Notes under the pieces: generated by a model
What the model saw: the letters and a program-made list of their open reading frames with translations, nothing else
Database searches by the model: none
Told to the model about the DNA's origin: nothing
Position numbers and translations under genes: made by a program
Assembly: GCA_017429345.1 (NCBI GenBank)
Contig: JAFRPB010000029.1
Span: forward strand, 1-64,000
DNA: 64,000 nt
Origin: Clostridia bacterium
GTDB lineage: Bacteria > Bacillota > Clostridia > Oscillospirales > Acutalibacteraceae
Reading direction: 5' to 3'
In this document: one piece after another, positions 17,663-28,551 of the stretch
Layout: every line of letters starts with the position of its first letter
How positions within the stretch are numbered: position 1 is the stretch's first letter

Positions 17663-17762
17663 CTTATCAAAACACCTTGTCCCCGTTTTCAGCCGGCGCA
17701 TTCGTTAAGGGCGGAAGGGCAGCGCGTTGCCCGTTCGTTCCCGCGGCTCCGACCGAACAGGA

Positions 17763-18197
17763 TTACAGTTTTTTCTTAAAACAGACGATCCTGTTCGTTT
17801 CCTCAAATCCCGTCGCCAGATGGAAATTGAGACTGTCGACGTTGTCAAGCTCGCAGTCGCCGGCAAACTCCGCGCAGCCCTTCTCTTTCGCCCACTTCTC
17901 GCATTCCGCCAGCAGCTGCGAGGCATATCCTTTTCTGCGGTATTCTTCCGTAACAAATATGCCTTCCAGATATCCGACCGGAGAGCTCTGCGTACCTTCC
18001 GCGTAGTTATGCCGCAGCTGGCACTGCGCAAAGGCGATCGGTCTGCCGCCGACGCATCCGAGAAAGCAGACCGCTTCTTCATTCCCTATCAATTCACGGA
18101 ACTCTTCCGCCAGTTCGTCGGGATCATGTTCCGACCACATTCGGATCGCCAGCGCAGCAAGCACGTCGGCGTCTTCTTTCCCGGCTCTTCTGATCAT
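17763..18197 (-). CDS. GNAT acetyltransferase resembling aminoglycoside 6'-N-acetyltransferases
   Basis: The 144-aa product reads MIRRAGKEDADVLAALAIRMW, FAQCQLRHNYAEGT, GYLEGIFVTEEYRRKGYA (acetyl-CoA site) and CELDNVDSLNFHLATGFEE. This order and wording match the AAC(6')-I subgroup, which acetylates kanamycin and tobramycin type aminoglycosides. Chromosomal Firmicutes relatives need not confer resistance. The start follows a GAGAAGGATGAG site. It may be cotranscribed with the EamA gene 100 nt downstream. Confidence 0.75.
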   Translation of the reverse strand: MIRRAGKEDADVLAALAIRMWSEHDPDELAEEFRELIGNEEAVCFLGCVGGRPIAFAQCQLRHNYAEGTQSSPVGYLEGIFVTEEYRRKGYASQLLAECEKWAKEKGCAEFAGDCELDNVDSLNFHLATGFEETNRIVCFKKKL

Positions 18198-18564
18198 GTC
18201 TCATCCTTCTCCCATATCCTGCGGCAGGGTTTCCGGCCAAGAGATTCTATTGCTGCGACGCTTCCCGCAAAAGCAGGACGACCGTCCCGACCGCAACATT
18301 TTCGTTCAGAAAAGTTGACCTGATCATTATATCAGACATTAGCAGAAATTCATAGACCTTTTCTTCGGAAATTTTGTTTCTTCGTATGTTTTCGGCTTTT
18401 CGGAAATGACGTCTGCATCGGCATTAATGTGCGTTTGTTCTTACATAGAATTAAAATATTAGAATTTAAAATAGAAAATAAAGCAGAAACAAAAAATACA
18501 CTTATCTTAAATCCGGTAAAAACATCAGTCAAAACCATATTTTTCATTTTCGGAGGAATGAATC
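18198..18564. other. Gene-free leader region of the giant dockerin protein
   Basis: No gene is seen. The stretch contains the recombinase relic at 18326-18400 and an AT-rich tract at about 18440-18540 that probably holds the promoter. CGGAGG lies 8 nt before the ATG at 18565. Confidence 0.5.
18326..18400 (-). repeat. 75-bp relic of a large serine recombinase gene
   Basis: The segment is almost identical (about four differences by eye) to 38064-38138 inside the recombinase gene and in the same orientation. On the minus strand it reads AENIRRNKISEEKVYEFLLM, as in the intact protein. Sequence on both sides is unrelated. Confidence 0.8.
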
Positions 18565-21500
18565 ATGAACAAACAGACCCCGTCAAAGAAACTCCAACAG
18601 TTCGTCGCTGTATTTCTTTGCGTATGCCTCGTCGGCTCCCTGCTGCCGATGCAGGTATGGGCGAAGGAACAGCCGCAAACGATCGAGCAGGGCGACCTGC
18701 CGGAAGTCCTGAACACCTCAGACGGTGAGGTAGCCGTTCAGGACGAATGGGAAGATCTCTATCCTTACGGCACGTTTGCCTTCGGCACGTACCAGGCCGA
18801 CCTGGGCGAGCCGGGCGCAAAAACGCCCGAAGGAGACGAGCTTCAGCAGAGCCTTCTTCTGCCGGTCTACCGGATCGGCGGCACCAGAGGGCGCGTAACC
18901 GCCAAGATCATCTATTCCCCCGTCGTCACGACCGACGAGAGCGGTACGCAGGCGATCTACGATTACGCCGCTTCAGGGAAACAGGATCTTCTGATCGAAG
19001 TCGAGAAGCCGAATCCCCTCGCCGCATATCAGCAGATCGGTCTGCCGGACGCGGAGAGAGAAATGCTCCCAGCACCTTCCGTCGGCATTCATTCCCGGAC
19101 GGATGATGATAATAATCTTATTCTCTCCCTTACCGGCGCCGAAGAAGCCGCGGCATTCCGCTGGCAGTATAAAGGCGCGATGGGTTCGTGGAAAGACGTT
19201 CTGGACGGCACCGAGAGTGTTCTGACGCTGACCGGCGACGATTACAGCGCGATGGGCATCACGGGCTGGGACAGCCTTGATTTCCGCTGCATCCTGACGG
19301 TGGAAGACGTTCTGCTCTGCACGGTCTCGCTCAGAGGAGAGAATTACGTTCAGGACGTTCCCCTGTCTCCGATCCCGGACGGGCTTGTTTCTCCCGAAGA
19401 GCCGGAATACGAAGCGGTCGCGTTCGAGGGCGATTATGACGTCTACGAGCTATCACTGACGTTCGCCGAGGGTGAAACGGTGAAATATCTCCGCGTTACC
19501 GCGCTGGAAGACGAGCTTCCCGAGCTGTCGGAGATGGGCATGTTCACGATCGTCGGCTGCGAAGGAGGCGAGTACAGCGAGCTGAGCAACGCGCTGACGG
19601 TGATGATCTCGGATAACGATCCCTGTGAGCCGTCCGTGCTCGGCTTTGAAGTCAAGGATATCGTCGCGGACCGCGCGGAGGGCTTTGCCAGAGCGACCGT
19701 GAAACGTACCGGCGGCAAAAATTACAACGTCACGGTCGACTATACGACCGAGGATATTACTGCCGTTGCCGGCGTGGATTACGCCGCGAAAACCGGGACC
19801 ATGGCGTTTGTGGGTTCCGTCGATGAAGTTACGGTCCCGATCGAGATCATCGCGAACGAAACCACCGAAGATCTGCGCTTCGCGCTGACGATTTCCAATC
19901 TGCGCGGCGGCGGCGACGGTCTGTGCACGATCGAAAACGACAGACTTGAAATAACCCTGTCCGGGAATGCCGCCGCTGCAGGGGAAAAGGCCGGCGGACA
20001 GAATCTCGCCACGGTGCTTTCTCATTCGGAAGGCGTCAGCGCCGATACGCGCGTAAATATCTCGGAAGACGCGCTGATCCCCGCGGCGGATACGCAGGAA
20101 AACTACGTGATCATGCGCGAGGATACGCCGGGCGAGGCGGAGTTTACCGAACCCGTACAGATGCGCAGCCACACGGTCAACGCGGGTTTCCGGTTTACAA
20201 GAACCGGCCTCGGATATAAAAACGATCTTTCCGACAAGTACTGGCGCGACTGGGAGATCGTTTTCGGTCAGGGCAACGGCCGTGACGCCGCCGACAGAGT
20301 CGATTTTACCGAAGATATCCGTTTCTATCTTTATGACGCCAAGCAAAAGCAATACGTATGGGATGACAAGGGCCTGCTGGGCACGGCCGGTTCCCGCGTC
20401 GCCACCGTGATCGGCACGGACAGCAACAATAATTCCATCGATATCCGTGTCGCCGAAAGATCCGATTCATCCAGCGATTATTTCAAGAATTATCTTGAGA
20501 TGTCAGCGAACTACATCGGCGACGTCATGGCAGACCTGGGCGACGTCGGCCATCTTTACGACCAGCTTGAGTTTGCGAGCTATTTGCGCGAAGTCGGCAC
20601 AAAATCACGCAGCGGAAGCGGTAAATCCAGATTCATCAAACCGAAGCTGACTCTGGGCGTTACAAGAGCCGAATCATATCTCGGCGGGGATGCGATCAAC
20701 CAGGTGACCACCTACGATTTTGAGATCGAAGGCAAAGAATCCCACGTCTTCCACTGGTGGACGAGCCGTTACGGCGCCAACACAACTTTGAGTATGTTTT
20801 CAGGCCCATTGGGCGATAATGATCCCGCGACTGTCACCGGATCTCTCAAGAGTGTTGCGCTGCCGATGAACGCCGATCTTAACATTGAGCTTGCGCTTGT
20901 TATGGCAAAGCAGTGGAGCGGAGAAGAGATGAGTTTAACCGACTGCACAGAGCGTATGCAGAAAAGTGAGCGTACCGAAGTCGATATCCCGATCTTCCGC
21001 CTTCATCGCCGGGTTCTGACCGGGACGGACAGTATCCCCGTCATTCTCTATACCGCAAACGACACGAATGAAGCGGAAAATCTGAACTGGACCCCGATCG
21101 ACAGCGGATTTTATTCGAATCTCAATCCTGCCTTGTCGTTGTTGTCCGGCGGCGTGACCGCTTCCGGTGATCTGTACGTCGGTTCTGTTTTGCAATTTGA
21201 TACCGGCAATATCCCGGAGGGGTTCAGGATCCCCGAAGGCGGCATTTTCATTACCGACGTTGCAACGGGGGAAAAAGCCCCCTTTAAGATGGATGCTTTA
21301 GGAAGCACAAACAGTGATGATCCGCAGTCCAACAGTGTCAGCTGGAAGGTCACGCTTGACAGCGGCACGCTGACCGATGCCCAGATGGCCGCCAAATACC
21401 AGATCAACATCCTTCTCGAGCGCGCGCAGACCATTGAGATCGATCTCGGTCCGTCTCTCGGCAACAAAACGCATGCCGAGGTAATGCAGAATTTTGCTCC

Positions 21501-24500
21501 GGCCAGCGGTAAAGCCGTTCCGAAAGCAGACTGTTCCGTCACAAGCACCACTGCGAACACTTCGGGATTCTATTTTGCAGATAAAACGACTTTAAATCTG
21601 ACCGGTTCGCAGTGGCAGTATAAGGGCGGATCCGTTTATAAGACAAAAACGGACCTGATGAATATCCAGACGATCAACTTCCATAAAGATCACCGTGATC
21701 AGATCATTTACAACGGCGATTCCTATGCGGGTGACGACGATATCAAGATCGGTCTTGCAGATCTGGCGACGCCCATCCTTCACTTTACGTATTATCATCG
21801 TGATTTCCTTACCGCAATATCGCCCATGGTGGTCAATATCATCAGTACCGATCTCTATTATGACGGGAACGGCGACGGCAAGATCAGCGGTATGTTTGAC
21901 GAAACACATATGATATTCAACGTATCGGACGAAGATGAGTTTCTCGGCCACGCGAACGGCGATTATCCGGAATCCACCTTCAAACCGAAAGTAGACCAGG
22001 ACAGAGTGATCGACGAAAACGGAAACGTATTGACGCAGTCTGTCTCTGGGAACAAGGTCCATCAGTATTATCTGAAAGTATACTATACGATGCGGCCCAA
22101 ATCAATTACGGTCCCGCAGGGCGCAAACGCTTCCGACAAAGCGCAGGTGCTGCCTGCATTCCTCAGCGCGGCTACCAATCAGAAGACGCTCATGTCGCTG
22201 ACGCCGGAACAGAGGGCTTACCGTTTTATCAAAGGCGCAAATACCGACGGTCATCTGATGTACGGCGCTGAAGCCTCAAAAACAAGTTACATCGATATTC
22301 CGCTCGGCGGCGATCTGAGCTTCATCACCTACACCTCGAAAACGGAAGCGGTCAGAGATAAAGACGATAAGATCATCGATGCGGTAACAACGAAAGAATA
22401 TACGTGGGACCCGAATTACATCGGCAATCTCATCGTTAACTACGATAGCCCCACGCCGATCATCGATACGAACAATATCACCGGCCACCCCGTTTCCATG
22501 GCGGGAGAGAACCTTATTCCGACCTCTGGAGAAAGCACAACATATAGTTATAATGATACCTCGCTGGCAAAAATGAACGGCTATCTCGGCGCATTTGCCG
22601 GCAGGACCACTTTTGCTCTCTGCGCGCAGCCGCAGAAGACGACGATCGATCATATCACAGACCTCGGGAGCATTACGCCCGACGCCTATACGATCGGCAA
22701 CGTTTCCTCCAGCCCCAACGCCGACAGCGTCATGAATCTCAGCGACGGCGGCGAACCCGGCTCTACCGGCGGCGATACGCCGGGCGACGACACGGGGTTC
22801 CCCGAATTCGGCGCGGACCTGGGCGTTGAGCTTCCGTCTCTTGAGCTTGAGCTGGGCGATTACGCTACGCTGATCATGGACGGATACCAGGTCGGTTTCG
22901 CGATCGGCATCCCGCTGTTTAAATATGAGGATACCAATTACAGCGGTTCCGAAAAAGAGACCGTCAACGGCAATACCACGACCAAAAGCAAAGTTGACGA
23001 AAACGGCGACCTGCACGAGACGATCACATCCAAGGACGAAAAAGCGAAAACATCGACAGAGACCGAAAGGGTCACAAAGAAAGATCCCAACGATCCGAAT
23101 AAACGGACCGTGGAATCCATGACGGTCGAAACGGATGAAAAGGGCAACAAGACTTATAAAAAAGAGACAAAGCAGCAGGAAATGAAGAAGGATAAAGACG
23201 GCAAGGTGACCTGGGAAGACGTCGGCAAATCGACGATCGACACCACGCCGCCGGCACCTTCTCAACCTGATCCGAAAAAAACGAACAAGGAATTGTTCGA
23301 GGAGCGTATCTCCGACGCGAACGGACAGCTCGCGACCCTCGCAGGCTTTGTCAATGCATGCAAATCCAAACAAAAGGATGCGCTCAAAGATTTCTGGAAC
23401 GGCGCATGGGAAGACGACAGCCTCAATAACGCGAAAAACGGCAACGGCACCTCCACAAAGGTCGAGGTCTCTTTCACCGTGCAGCTCTCTCTGATGTTCG
23501 AGTACAATCCCGTCGACAACTGCCATTACTTCAAGTCGGCGGGCATCTCGGCGACCTTAGGCATCGAGCTTTCCGCGCAGCACAGATTCAGCGCATGCCC
23601 GCTGGTTTACGTCTATATCAAGCTGGGGATCTCGGTCGAGCTCGCCGTCTCCCTGTCCTGCACACGCAATGCGAAACTCGGCTCGGAGATCAAGACCTTC
23701 GAGAGCGGCAGCCTCACCGGCCTTACGGAAAACAAACCCGTGATCTTCAAGCTCGATATGAAGAGCGGTAAGAATAAGATCCGCGGTTTCCATATCGATC
23801 TGCTCGGAACGGTATATATGGAGGTGTATGATAACGCCTCACTGACCGGTGAGCTTCTGACTTCAGGCGCGCTCTCCGGCGACGGCTCCGAAAAAGAAGT
23901 ATTGCTCAAAGCATACAATAAGGTCGTCTACGTCCGTCTGACGCCGCTGCGCGGCAAGGTCATCGCAGAGAACCTCAAACCTATCGTCGGCGCCAGCAGC
24001 AAGGTCGTGTTCGACGGACTGAACATCACCCCCAGTATCGAGCTGGAGGCCGGTATCGGCGTCGGCGTGGAATTGCTGAAATTCGAGGTCTTCGTGAAAA
24101 CCAGCATCGCGATCACGATCACCATGGGCGGTTATCTTGAGGAAACGGATCGTTACGAAGGGTTCTATATCTCCTCGTTCAATTGGGGGCTGGCCGTCGG
24201 CTTTAATTTCACGGCTCTGTTCTTCAACTACTCGCAGGAGTGCATCGCCATCGCCGTAGAGGGTGAACAGCACGGCACAGGCGGATATTTCTCATGGAAT
24301 ATCTCCGCTTCCGCGGTCGACGGCAACTACCCGTTATGGTCAAAAGATACCTTTACCGCTGCGGACGGCAAACACCTGGACGGCGAACCCGAACCGCCCG
24401 ACGGGGTCAATATCGGCCCGGAAGACCGCAACATCGTTTTCAGAGATGCGGACGGCTACGCGATCGAGCCGGAAGGCTTTGAATTCCCCGACGATTGCGA

Positions 24501-27500
24501 TTGGGATATGATGCGCAACGTTGCGGCGTGGCGCTGGGGCGGCGGCGATTTCAAGGGTGAGATCCCGCAGGACGGCGACTTCTCCATCGCGAACAAGACC
24601 GGGGTCAAAGTCGAATTCACCGTACCCGATGATACGGGCAAGATCAGGGTTTATTTCGACGGCACGCTTTCGTATAAAGTTGAGACGACTTCCAAAACGA
24701 AAGAAAACGTGAAGAAATCACCGGTAACGATCGACGTCGGCGATAATGAGACGAAGGTCATTCTGACGCTCAAAAAAGGCACGAAGATCGACCGTTACGA
24801 AGTGATCGAAAACAAAGATACTGACGGCGGTCCCGGCCGCGCTCCGAGTATCAGTCCGAAGACGTCGGCAGGCGGGGAAGAGATCAATCTTGTTTCCGTG
24901 AGCGCGCCGACGGACGTCTCGCGCACGCAGTCGATCACCCGTTCGAAAGCTTCGGGGACCCGCGCGATCACCCCCGCAGGGACCGATGACTTTGAGCTTT
25001 CCGGCGTGAACACGACGGGAGACGCGAAAAAGCTGGTAAGCGGTCTCGCAACGGGATACAGCTACAAGCTGTTCAGCGCCGGAGACGACAATTTCATCCT
25101 TTATCCTTACAGTATCGACGGCACTGCGCAGCTCGTGATGAGCAAGGTAGTTATGACCGGCGACCTGAGCACGGTCTCGGGTCTTGAAAATCCGATCGAT
25201 CCGAGCGCCGCCGAGCCTTATCTCAAGGTCGATAACGACAGCTTCGGAGATCTGGATTATAACGTCAGCGTGAACGGCACTGCCGTCACCGTTGTCTGGA
25301 GCGCTTATTATGACGATACGCAGGCGAATTCCGCCGTCGACGCAGCGAGAAACGTCGTCGTCAAGAGAGCAACGCTCGATATCGCGACCGATTCTGCGTT
25401 CAGCGCGCCGGAGATTCTGACTGAAGGCGTCGGCAATTATCGCTTCCTGCCTGTACAAAGCGGCACAGATACGGTATGGGTCGAAAGCGACGGCGCTAAC
25501 GACGGGAACGACGAGCTGGCAGCGTATCTGCTTGCGACCAACCCCGGCCTTACGATTGAAATGCTGCAGACCGGCACGGTCACGAAAGAAAATGCAAAAT
25601 ACGCCGCCGCGGTGTACCGCTATATGCTCCAATCCGACGTGAACCTGATGTACGGAAAGAACAGCAAGCTCTGCGCATCGAACGGCGCGACAGATATCGT
25701 AACCGGCGAACATATCGAAAACATTGAGACCGGCGTCGTCGGCGGAACGCAGGTCGTGCTCTATTCGACGACGGAAACAGCCTATTTCAACGGCAACATC
25801 GAAGATCCGGTTACGATGGATACGCTCGTACCTGTGGAGCCCGACGATTTCGACGCGAATACGGAGCTCGGGATCATCCGAAGACTCTATATACGTACGC
25901 TGAACGGTACCGGATGGGGCGATGCTTACCTGATCCAGACCGTGGTCGACTTCGACTCCTGCGACACAGACAATATCGACAGCAAAGAGCTGAAGGACGG
26001 TATCTACGTTCAGAACGCGCTTGCGGTCGAGCAGGCCGATCCTTACTTCGGCAAGCTGCAGTTCCTTTCGGCGAATCTCGACTCGGCAGATGCAAACGAG
26101 ACCGTTCTTCTGTATGAGATGGGCGGCAACACCTATCTTATGCGTCAGGCGGACATCACTTCCCTGCTTTCCGGCGGCGAAGCGACGCTTGTTCCCATTT
26201 TTACAGAGACCACGGGCAACGACGTTTCGATCGGTTCCGACGGCCAGAACCTTGCGGTCGTGTTTACCTCGAACGTACCGGGCAACCTTTCGAACGCCAT
26301 CTACACCGCCTGGTGGGATCGCAACATCGGCGGCTGGGGCAGCCCGACGCTGCTCGCGATGCGCCATCTGCAGGTTTATGAGGACGGGATCCGCGACGGT
26401 ATGAGTCCCGAAGAGATGGAACAGGCATACCTGGGCAAAATCACGACAAAAGACGGACATACGGGTTCCGATCAGGTGCTGACGTTCTCCGATCTGCAGA
26501 TGTCCGTAAGGACCGTCGGCAACGCCGGCGGCACCGACGCTAAACAGCTGCTCGTGATGACGATGGGCAGCATGCAGAAGGTCGAGGAAAAGACCGTCCT
26601 CATGGACGAAGCAACCGGAAAAACGCTCGACACGATCGCTCCTGTCGGCTCCGCCACGCTCGGTTTCTATTCCATCGCGTTCGGCGCCGGCGAACAGGCG
26701 CTCGGCCAGGCCAAGCTTTCGCTGGCGAATTACGACTTCAGCGCAGGCAATCACCTGATCGGCGGACTTGAGTTTATGAATACCGGCACGGCAGCCGTCC
26801 GCGCAAGCGACGCGAACCCGATCACCGTTCAGCTGAAGGTAAGAGAAGGCGCAGAACCCGCGGAAACGGATTTCGTTATGGCAGAATGGCAGCTGAAGAA
26901 CTCCATCCGCTCCGGCGCGTCGGTACTTCTCAGCTTCAAGTCGGCCCAGATTATCAATACGCTGCCGGTCGGCACGACCTTCTATCTCACCGTCACGGAG
27001 GATACAACCTACTTCGGCGAAAACAGTTTCCGTGATATGATCGATAACCTGCTTGTCGTCGAACAGAAGCCGGAACTGTCGATCAGCGGTTTCACGGCAG
27101 AGCTGACCGGGATCGAAAACGGCAAGGCGTACTTTACGATCAACGCTGTCGTTACGAACACCGGCAATGCCGACGCGAACAACGCCTATATTCAGTTCTC
27201 ATACGATACCGGTAGAAAAGATGCCTCCGGCGTGAATATCTATAATGCCGCAAACATCACCGGCAGCACCCTGAACGCTTCCGAGCAGCAAAACGCGAAA
27301 CGAGGCGCGATCACCGGAGAGAATTTCAGCGCAGGCGTGTATATGCTCAAGCACGGAAGCGAAACGTATATCCAGAAGGGCAAATACCGTACGGTGACCG
27401 GTACGCTTTGTCTTCCCACGTCGTATTTCGTCAACGAGGATGACTTCAACGGCCTGCATTTAAGGGCTGAAGTCTATTCGGATTTCGACAGCCCGGATTA

Positions 27501-28512
27501 TAACGATGCGCTCGGCGGTCTTTATTCCTCCGATCACAACGAATACAACGGGGCAAACAACGCTTCCGAGATAACGGTCAAGCCGAAAACGATCTTTGAG
27601 GCGCCCGAACATATCACCTCGGCGCTCGGAACGACGCTGAATCTGCCGATCGATTTCACTTCCACCGCAGACAAGAACGATATCCAGCTCACCGAGATCA
27701 GCGACGGCACGGAAGGTTGGGAGCCGCGCATGGGCGTTTGCTACTATGACGCGAGCCGCAAGGTCATCGTCGCGGCGCCGAACGCAGAAGCGCAGGCCCT
27801 GATCGCCGCGGGCAAGGATGCGACCGGCATCCTGCAGCTCAGAGACAGCGCGACGAACTCCATCGCTGCGATCGCATATACGGTCGGCGCAATGGGCAAC
27901 GGCGTGAATATCTATCGCGACGATAATTCGTTCACCTTCCGTAATAAGAACGGAACTGCTACGAACCTTTACGCTTCGGTATCGGAGAATCCCGGCTGGC
28001 TGTTCACGGACGTCGGTGTCGACATGATCTGGAACAACACCTTTACCGGCGAGATCCCGATGAACAACGACCTTGCGGAAGCGTATCAGGACGGCGCGTA
28101 CGTTGAGTTCTATACCGTTGCGGATACGATCACGGTCTACTTCAGCGGTGAGATCACGGTTACAACGACCTTAAACAATACTTCCAAGACCTGTACCTCT
28201 CCGACGAAGATCTCCTTCAACAACAATAACGGAGACAGGCATAAAGTGAGGATCACGGCGGCGAAGGGCACCTACATCGACCGCTACGTCGCCACGTACA
28301 AAACGAATCCCGTGCCCGCCACCGATCCGGATGCGCCGCAGATCTACTGGAACCGCAGCTTCCCGCAGACGGCTTCGGTGCAGACCGGCGAAGGCGTGAC
28401 CATGAGATGCTACATCATGGACGCCGGCAATCTGGGCAGCGTACAGTTCGGCGACGTCACCCTGACGACAAGCACCTCGCCGAAGCTTGTAAAGCTCGAA
28501 AACAACGTGTAG
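18565..28512 (+). CDS. Giant secreted dockerin protein, N-terminal part (interrupted by TAG)
   Basis: The 3315-aa part starts with a signal peptide (KKLQQFVAVFLCVCLVGSLL, cut after VWA). A Calx-beta domain at about residues 355-450 has the signature YTTEDITAVAGVDYAAKTG. A long beta-rich region follows, with a charged Lys/Glu/Thr linker at about 1460-1570. CARDB-like segments lie near 2835-2990 (ELSISGFTAELTG, AVVTNTGNADANNAYI). A TAG at 28510 ends it, but homologous Ig-like sequence continues in the same frame (YFDYTFTANGTYSVRAADEAG). The intact protein of about 4640 aa would end in a dockerin. It is secreted and probably binds a cohesin scaffold or the wall. No catalytic domain is evident to me. 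Confidence 0.9.
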   Translation: MNKQTPSKKLQQFVAVFLCVCLVGSLLPMQVWAKEQPQTIEQGDLPEVLNTSDGEVAVQDEWEDLYPYGTFAFGTYQADLGEPGAKTPEGDELQQSLLLPVYRIGGTRGRVTAKIIYSPVVTTDESGTQAIYDYAASGKQDLLIEVEKPNPLAAYQQIGLPDAEREMLPAPSVGIHSRTDDDNNLILSLTGAEEAAAFRWQYKGAMGSWKDVLDGTESVLTLTGDDYSAMGITGWDSLDFRCILTVEDVLLCTVSLRGENYVQDVPLSPIPDGLVSPEEPEYEAVAFEGDYDVYELSLTFAEGETVKYLRVTALEDELPELSEMGMFTIVGCEGGEYSELSNALTVMISDNDPCEPSVLGFEVKDIVADRAEGFARATVKRTGGKNYNVTVDYTTEDITAVAGVDYAAKTGTMAFVGSVDEVTVPIEIIANETTEDLRFALTISNLRGGGDGLCTIENDRLEITLSGNAAAAGEKAGGQNLATVLSHSEGVSADTRVNISEDALIPAADTQENYVIMREDTPGEAEFTEPVQMRSHTVNAGFRFTRTGLGYKNDLSDKYWRDWEIVFGQGNGRDAADRVDFTEDIRFYLYDAKQKQYVWDDKGLLGTAGSRVATVIGTDSNNNSIDIRVAERSDSSSDYFKNYLEMSANYIGDVMADLGDVGHLYDQLEFASYLREVGTKSRSGSGKSRFIKPKLTLGVTRAESYLGGDAINQVTTYDFEIEGKESHVFHWWTSRYGANTTLSMFSGPLGDNDPATVTGSLKSVALPMNADLNIELALVMAKQWSGEEMSLTDCTERMQKSERTEVDIPIFRLHRRVLTGTDSIPVILYTANDTNEAENLNWTPIDSGFYSNLNPALSLLSGGVTASGDLYVGSVLQFDTGNIPEGFRIPEGGIFITDVATGEKAPFKMDALGSTNSDDPQSNSVSWKVTLDSGTLTDAQMAAKYQINILLERAQTIEIDLGPSLGNKTHAEVMQNFAPASGKAVPKADCSVTSTTANTSGFYFADKTTLNLTGSQWQYKGGSVYKTKTDLMNIQTINFHKDHRDQIIYNGDSYAGDDDIKIGLADLATPILHFTYYHRDFLTAISPMVVNIISTDLYYDGNGDGKISGMFDETHMIFNVSDEDEFLGHANGDYPESTFKPKVDQDRVIDENGNVLTQSVSGNKVHQYYLKVYYTMRPKSITVPQGANASDKAQVLPAFLSAATNQKTLMSLTPEQRAYRFIKGANTDGHLMYGAEASKTSYIDIPLGGDLSFITYTSKTEAVRDKDDKIIDAVTTKEYTWDPNYIGNLIVNYDSPTPIIDTNNITGHPVSMAGENLIPTSGESTTYSYNDTSLAKMNGYLGAFAGRTTFALCAQPQKTTIDHITDLGSITPDAYTIGNVSSSPNADSVMNLSDGGEPGSTGGDTPGDDTGFPEFGADLGVELPSLELELGDYATLIMDGYQVGFAIGIPLFKYEDTNYSGSEKETVNGNTTTKSKVDENGDLHETITSKDEKAKTSTETERVTKKDPNDPNKRTVESMTVETDEKGNKTYKKETKQQEMKKDKDGKVTWEDVGKSTIDTTPPAPSQPDPKKTNKELFEERISDANGQLATLAGFVNACKSKQKDALKDFWNGAWEDDSLNNAKNGNGTSTKVEVSFTVQLSLMFEYNPVDNCHYFKSAGISATLGIELSAQHRFSACPLVYVYIKLGISVELAVSLSCTRNAKLGSEIKTFESGSLTGLTENKPVIFKLDMKSGKNKIRGFHIDLLGTVYMEVYDNASLTGELLTSGALSGDGSEKEVLLKAYNKVVYVRLTPLRGKVIAENLKPIVGASSKVVFDGLNITPSIELEAGIGVGVELLKFEVFVKTSIAITITMGGYLEETDRYEGFYISSFNWGLAVGFNFTALFFNYSQECIAIAVEGEQHGTGGYFSWNISASAVDGNYPLWSKDTFTAADGKHLDGEPEPPDGVNIGPEDRNIVFRDADGYAIEPEGFEFPDDCDWDMMRNVAAWRWGGGDFKGEIPQDGDFSIANKTGVKVEFTVPDDTGKIRVYFDGTLSYKVETTSKTKENVKKSPVTIDVGDNETKVILTLKKGTKIDRYEVIENKDTDGGPGRAPSISPKTSAGGEEINLVSVSAPTDVSRTQSITRSKASGTRAITPAGTDDFELSGVNTTGDAKKLVSGLATGYSYKLFSAGDDNFILYPYSIDGTAQLVMSKVVMTGDLSTVSGLENPIDPSAAEPYLKVDNDSFGDLDYNVSVNGTAVTVVWSAYYDDTQANSAVDAARNVVVKRATLDIATDSAFSAPEILTEGVGNYRFLPVQSGTDTVWVESDGANDGNDELAAYLLATNPGLTIEMLQTGTVTKENAKYAAAVYRYMLQSDVNLMYGKNSKLCASNGATDIVTGEHIENIETGVVGGTQVVLYSTTETAYFNGNIEDPVTMDTLVPVEPDDFDANTELGIIRRLYIRTLNGTGWGDAYLIQTVVDFDSCDTDNIDSKELKDGIYVQNALAVEQADPYFGKLQFLSANLDSADANETVLLYEMGGNTYLMRQADITSLLSGGEATLVPIFTETTGNDVSIGSDGQNLAVVFTSNVPGNLSNAIYTAWWDRNIGGWGSPTLLAMRHLQVYEDGIRDGMSPEEMEQAYLGKITTKDGHTGSDQVLTFSDLQMSVRTVGNAGGTDAKQLLVMTMGSMQKVEEKTVLMDEATGKTLDTIAPVGSATLGFYSIAFGAGEQALGQAKLSLANYDFSAGNHLIGGLEFMNTGTAAVRASDANPITVQLKVREGAEPAETDFVMAEWQLKNSIRSGASVLLSFKSAQIINTLPVGTTFYLTVTEDTTYFGENSFRDMIDNLLVVEQKPELSISGFTAELTGIENGKAYFTINAVVTNTGNADANNAYIQFSYDTGRKDASGVNIYNAANITGSTLNASEQQNAKRGAITGENFSAGVYMLKHGSETYIQKGKYRTVTGTLCLPTSYFVNEDDFNGLHLRAEVYSDFDSPDYNDALGGLYSSDHNEYNGANNASEITVKPKTIFEAPEHITSALGTTLNLPIDFTSTADKNDIQLTEISDGTEGWEPRMGVCYYDASRKVIVAAPNAEAQALIAAGKDATGILQLRDSATNSIAAIAYTVGAMGNGVNIYRDDNSFTFRNKNGTATNLYASVSENPGWLFTDVGVDMIWNNTFTGEIPMNNDLAEAYQDGAYVEFYTVADTITVYFSGEITVTTTLNNTSKTCTSPTKISFNNNNGDRHKVRITAAKGTYIDRYVATYKTNPVPATDPDAPQIYWNRSFPQTASVQTGEGVTMRCYIMDAGNLGSVQFGDVTLTTSTSPKLVKLENNV

Positions 28513-28551
28513 TATTTCGATTATACCTTTACCGCCAACGGCACTTATTCG

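Noticed and set aside
24718-26754. Minus-strand reading frames of 400-750 codons across 22276-30438
   Set aside because: All lie opposite the giant dockerin gene, whose frame shows a signal peptide, known domains and a dockerin; the antisense products have no domain pattern.
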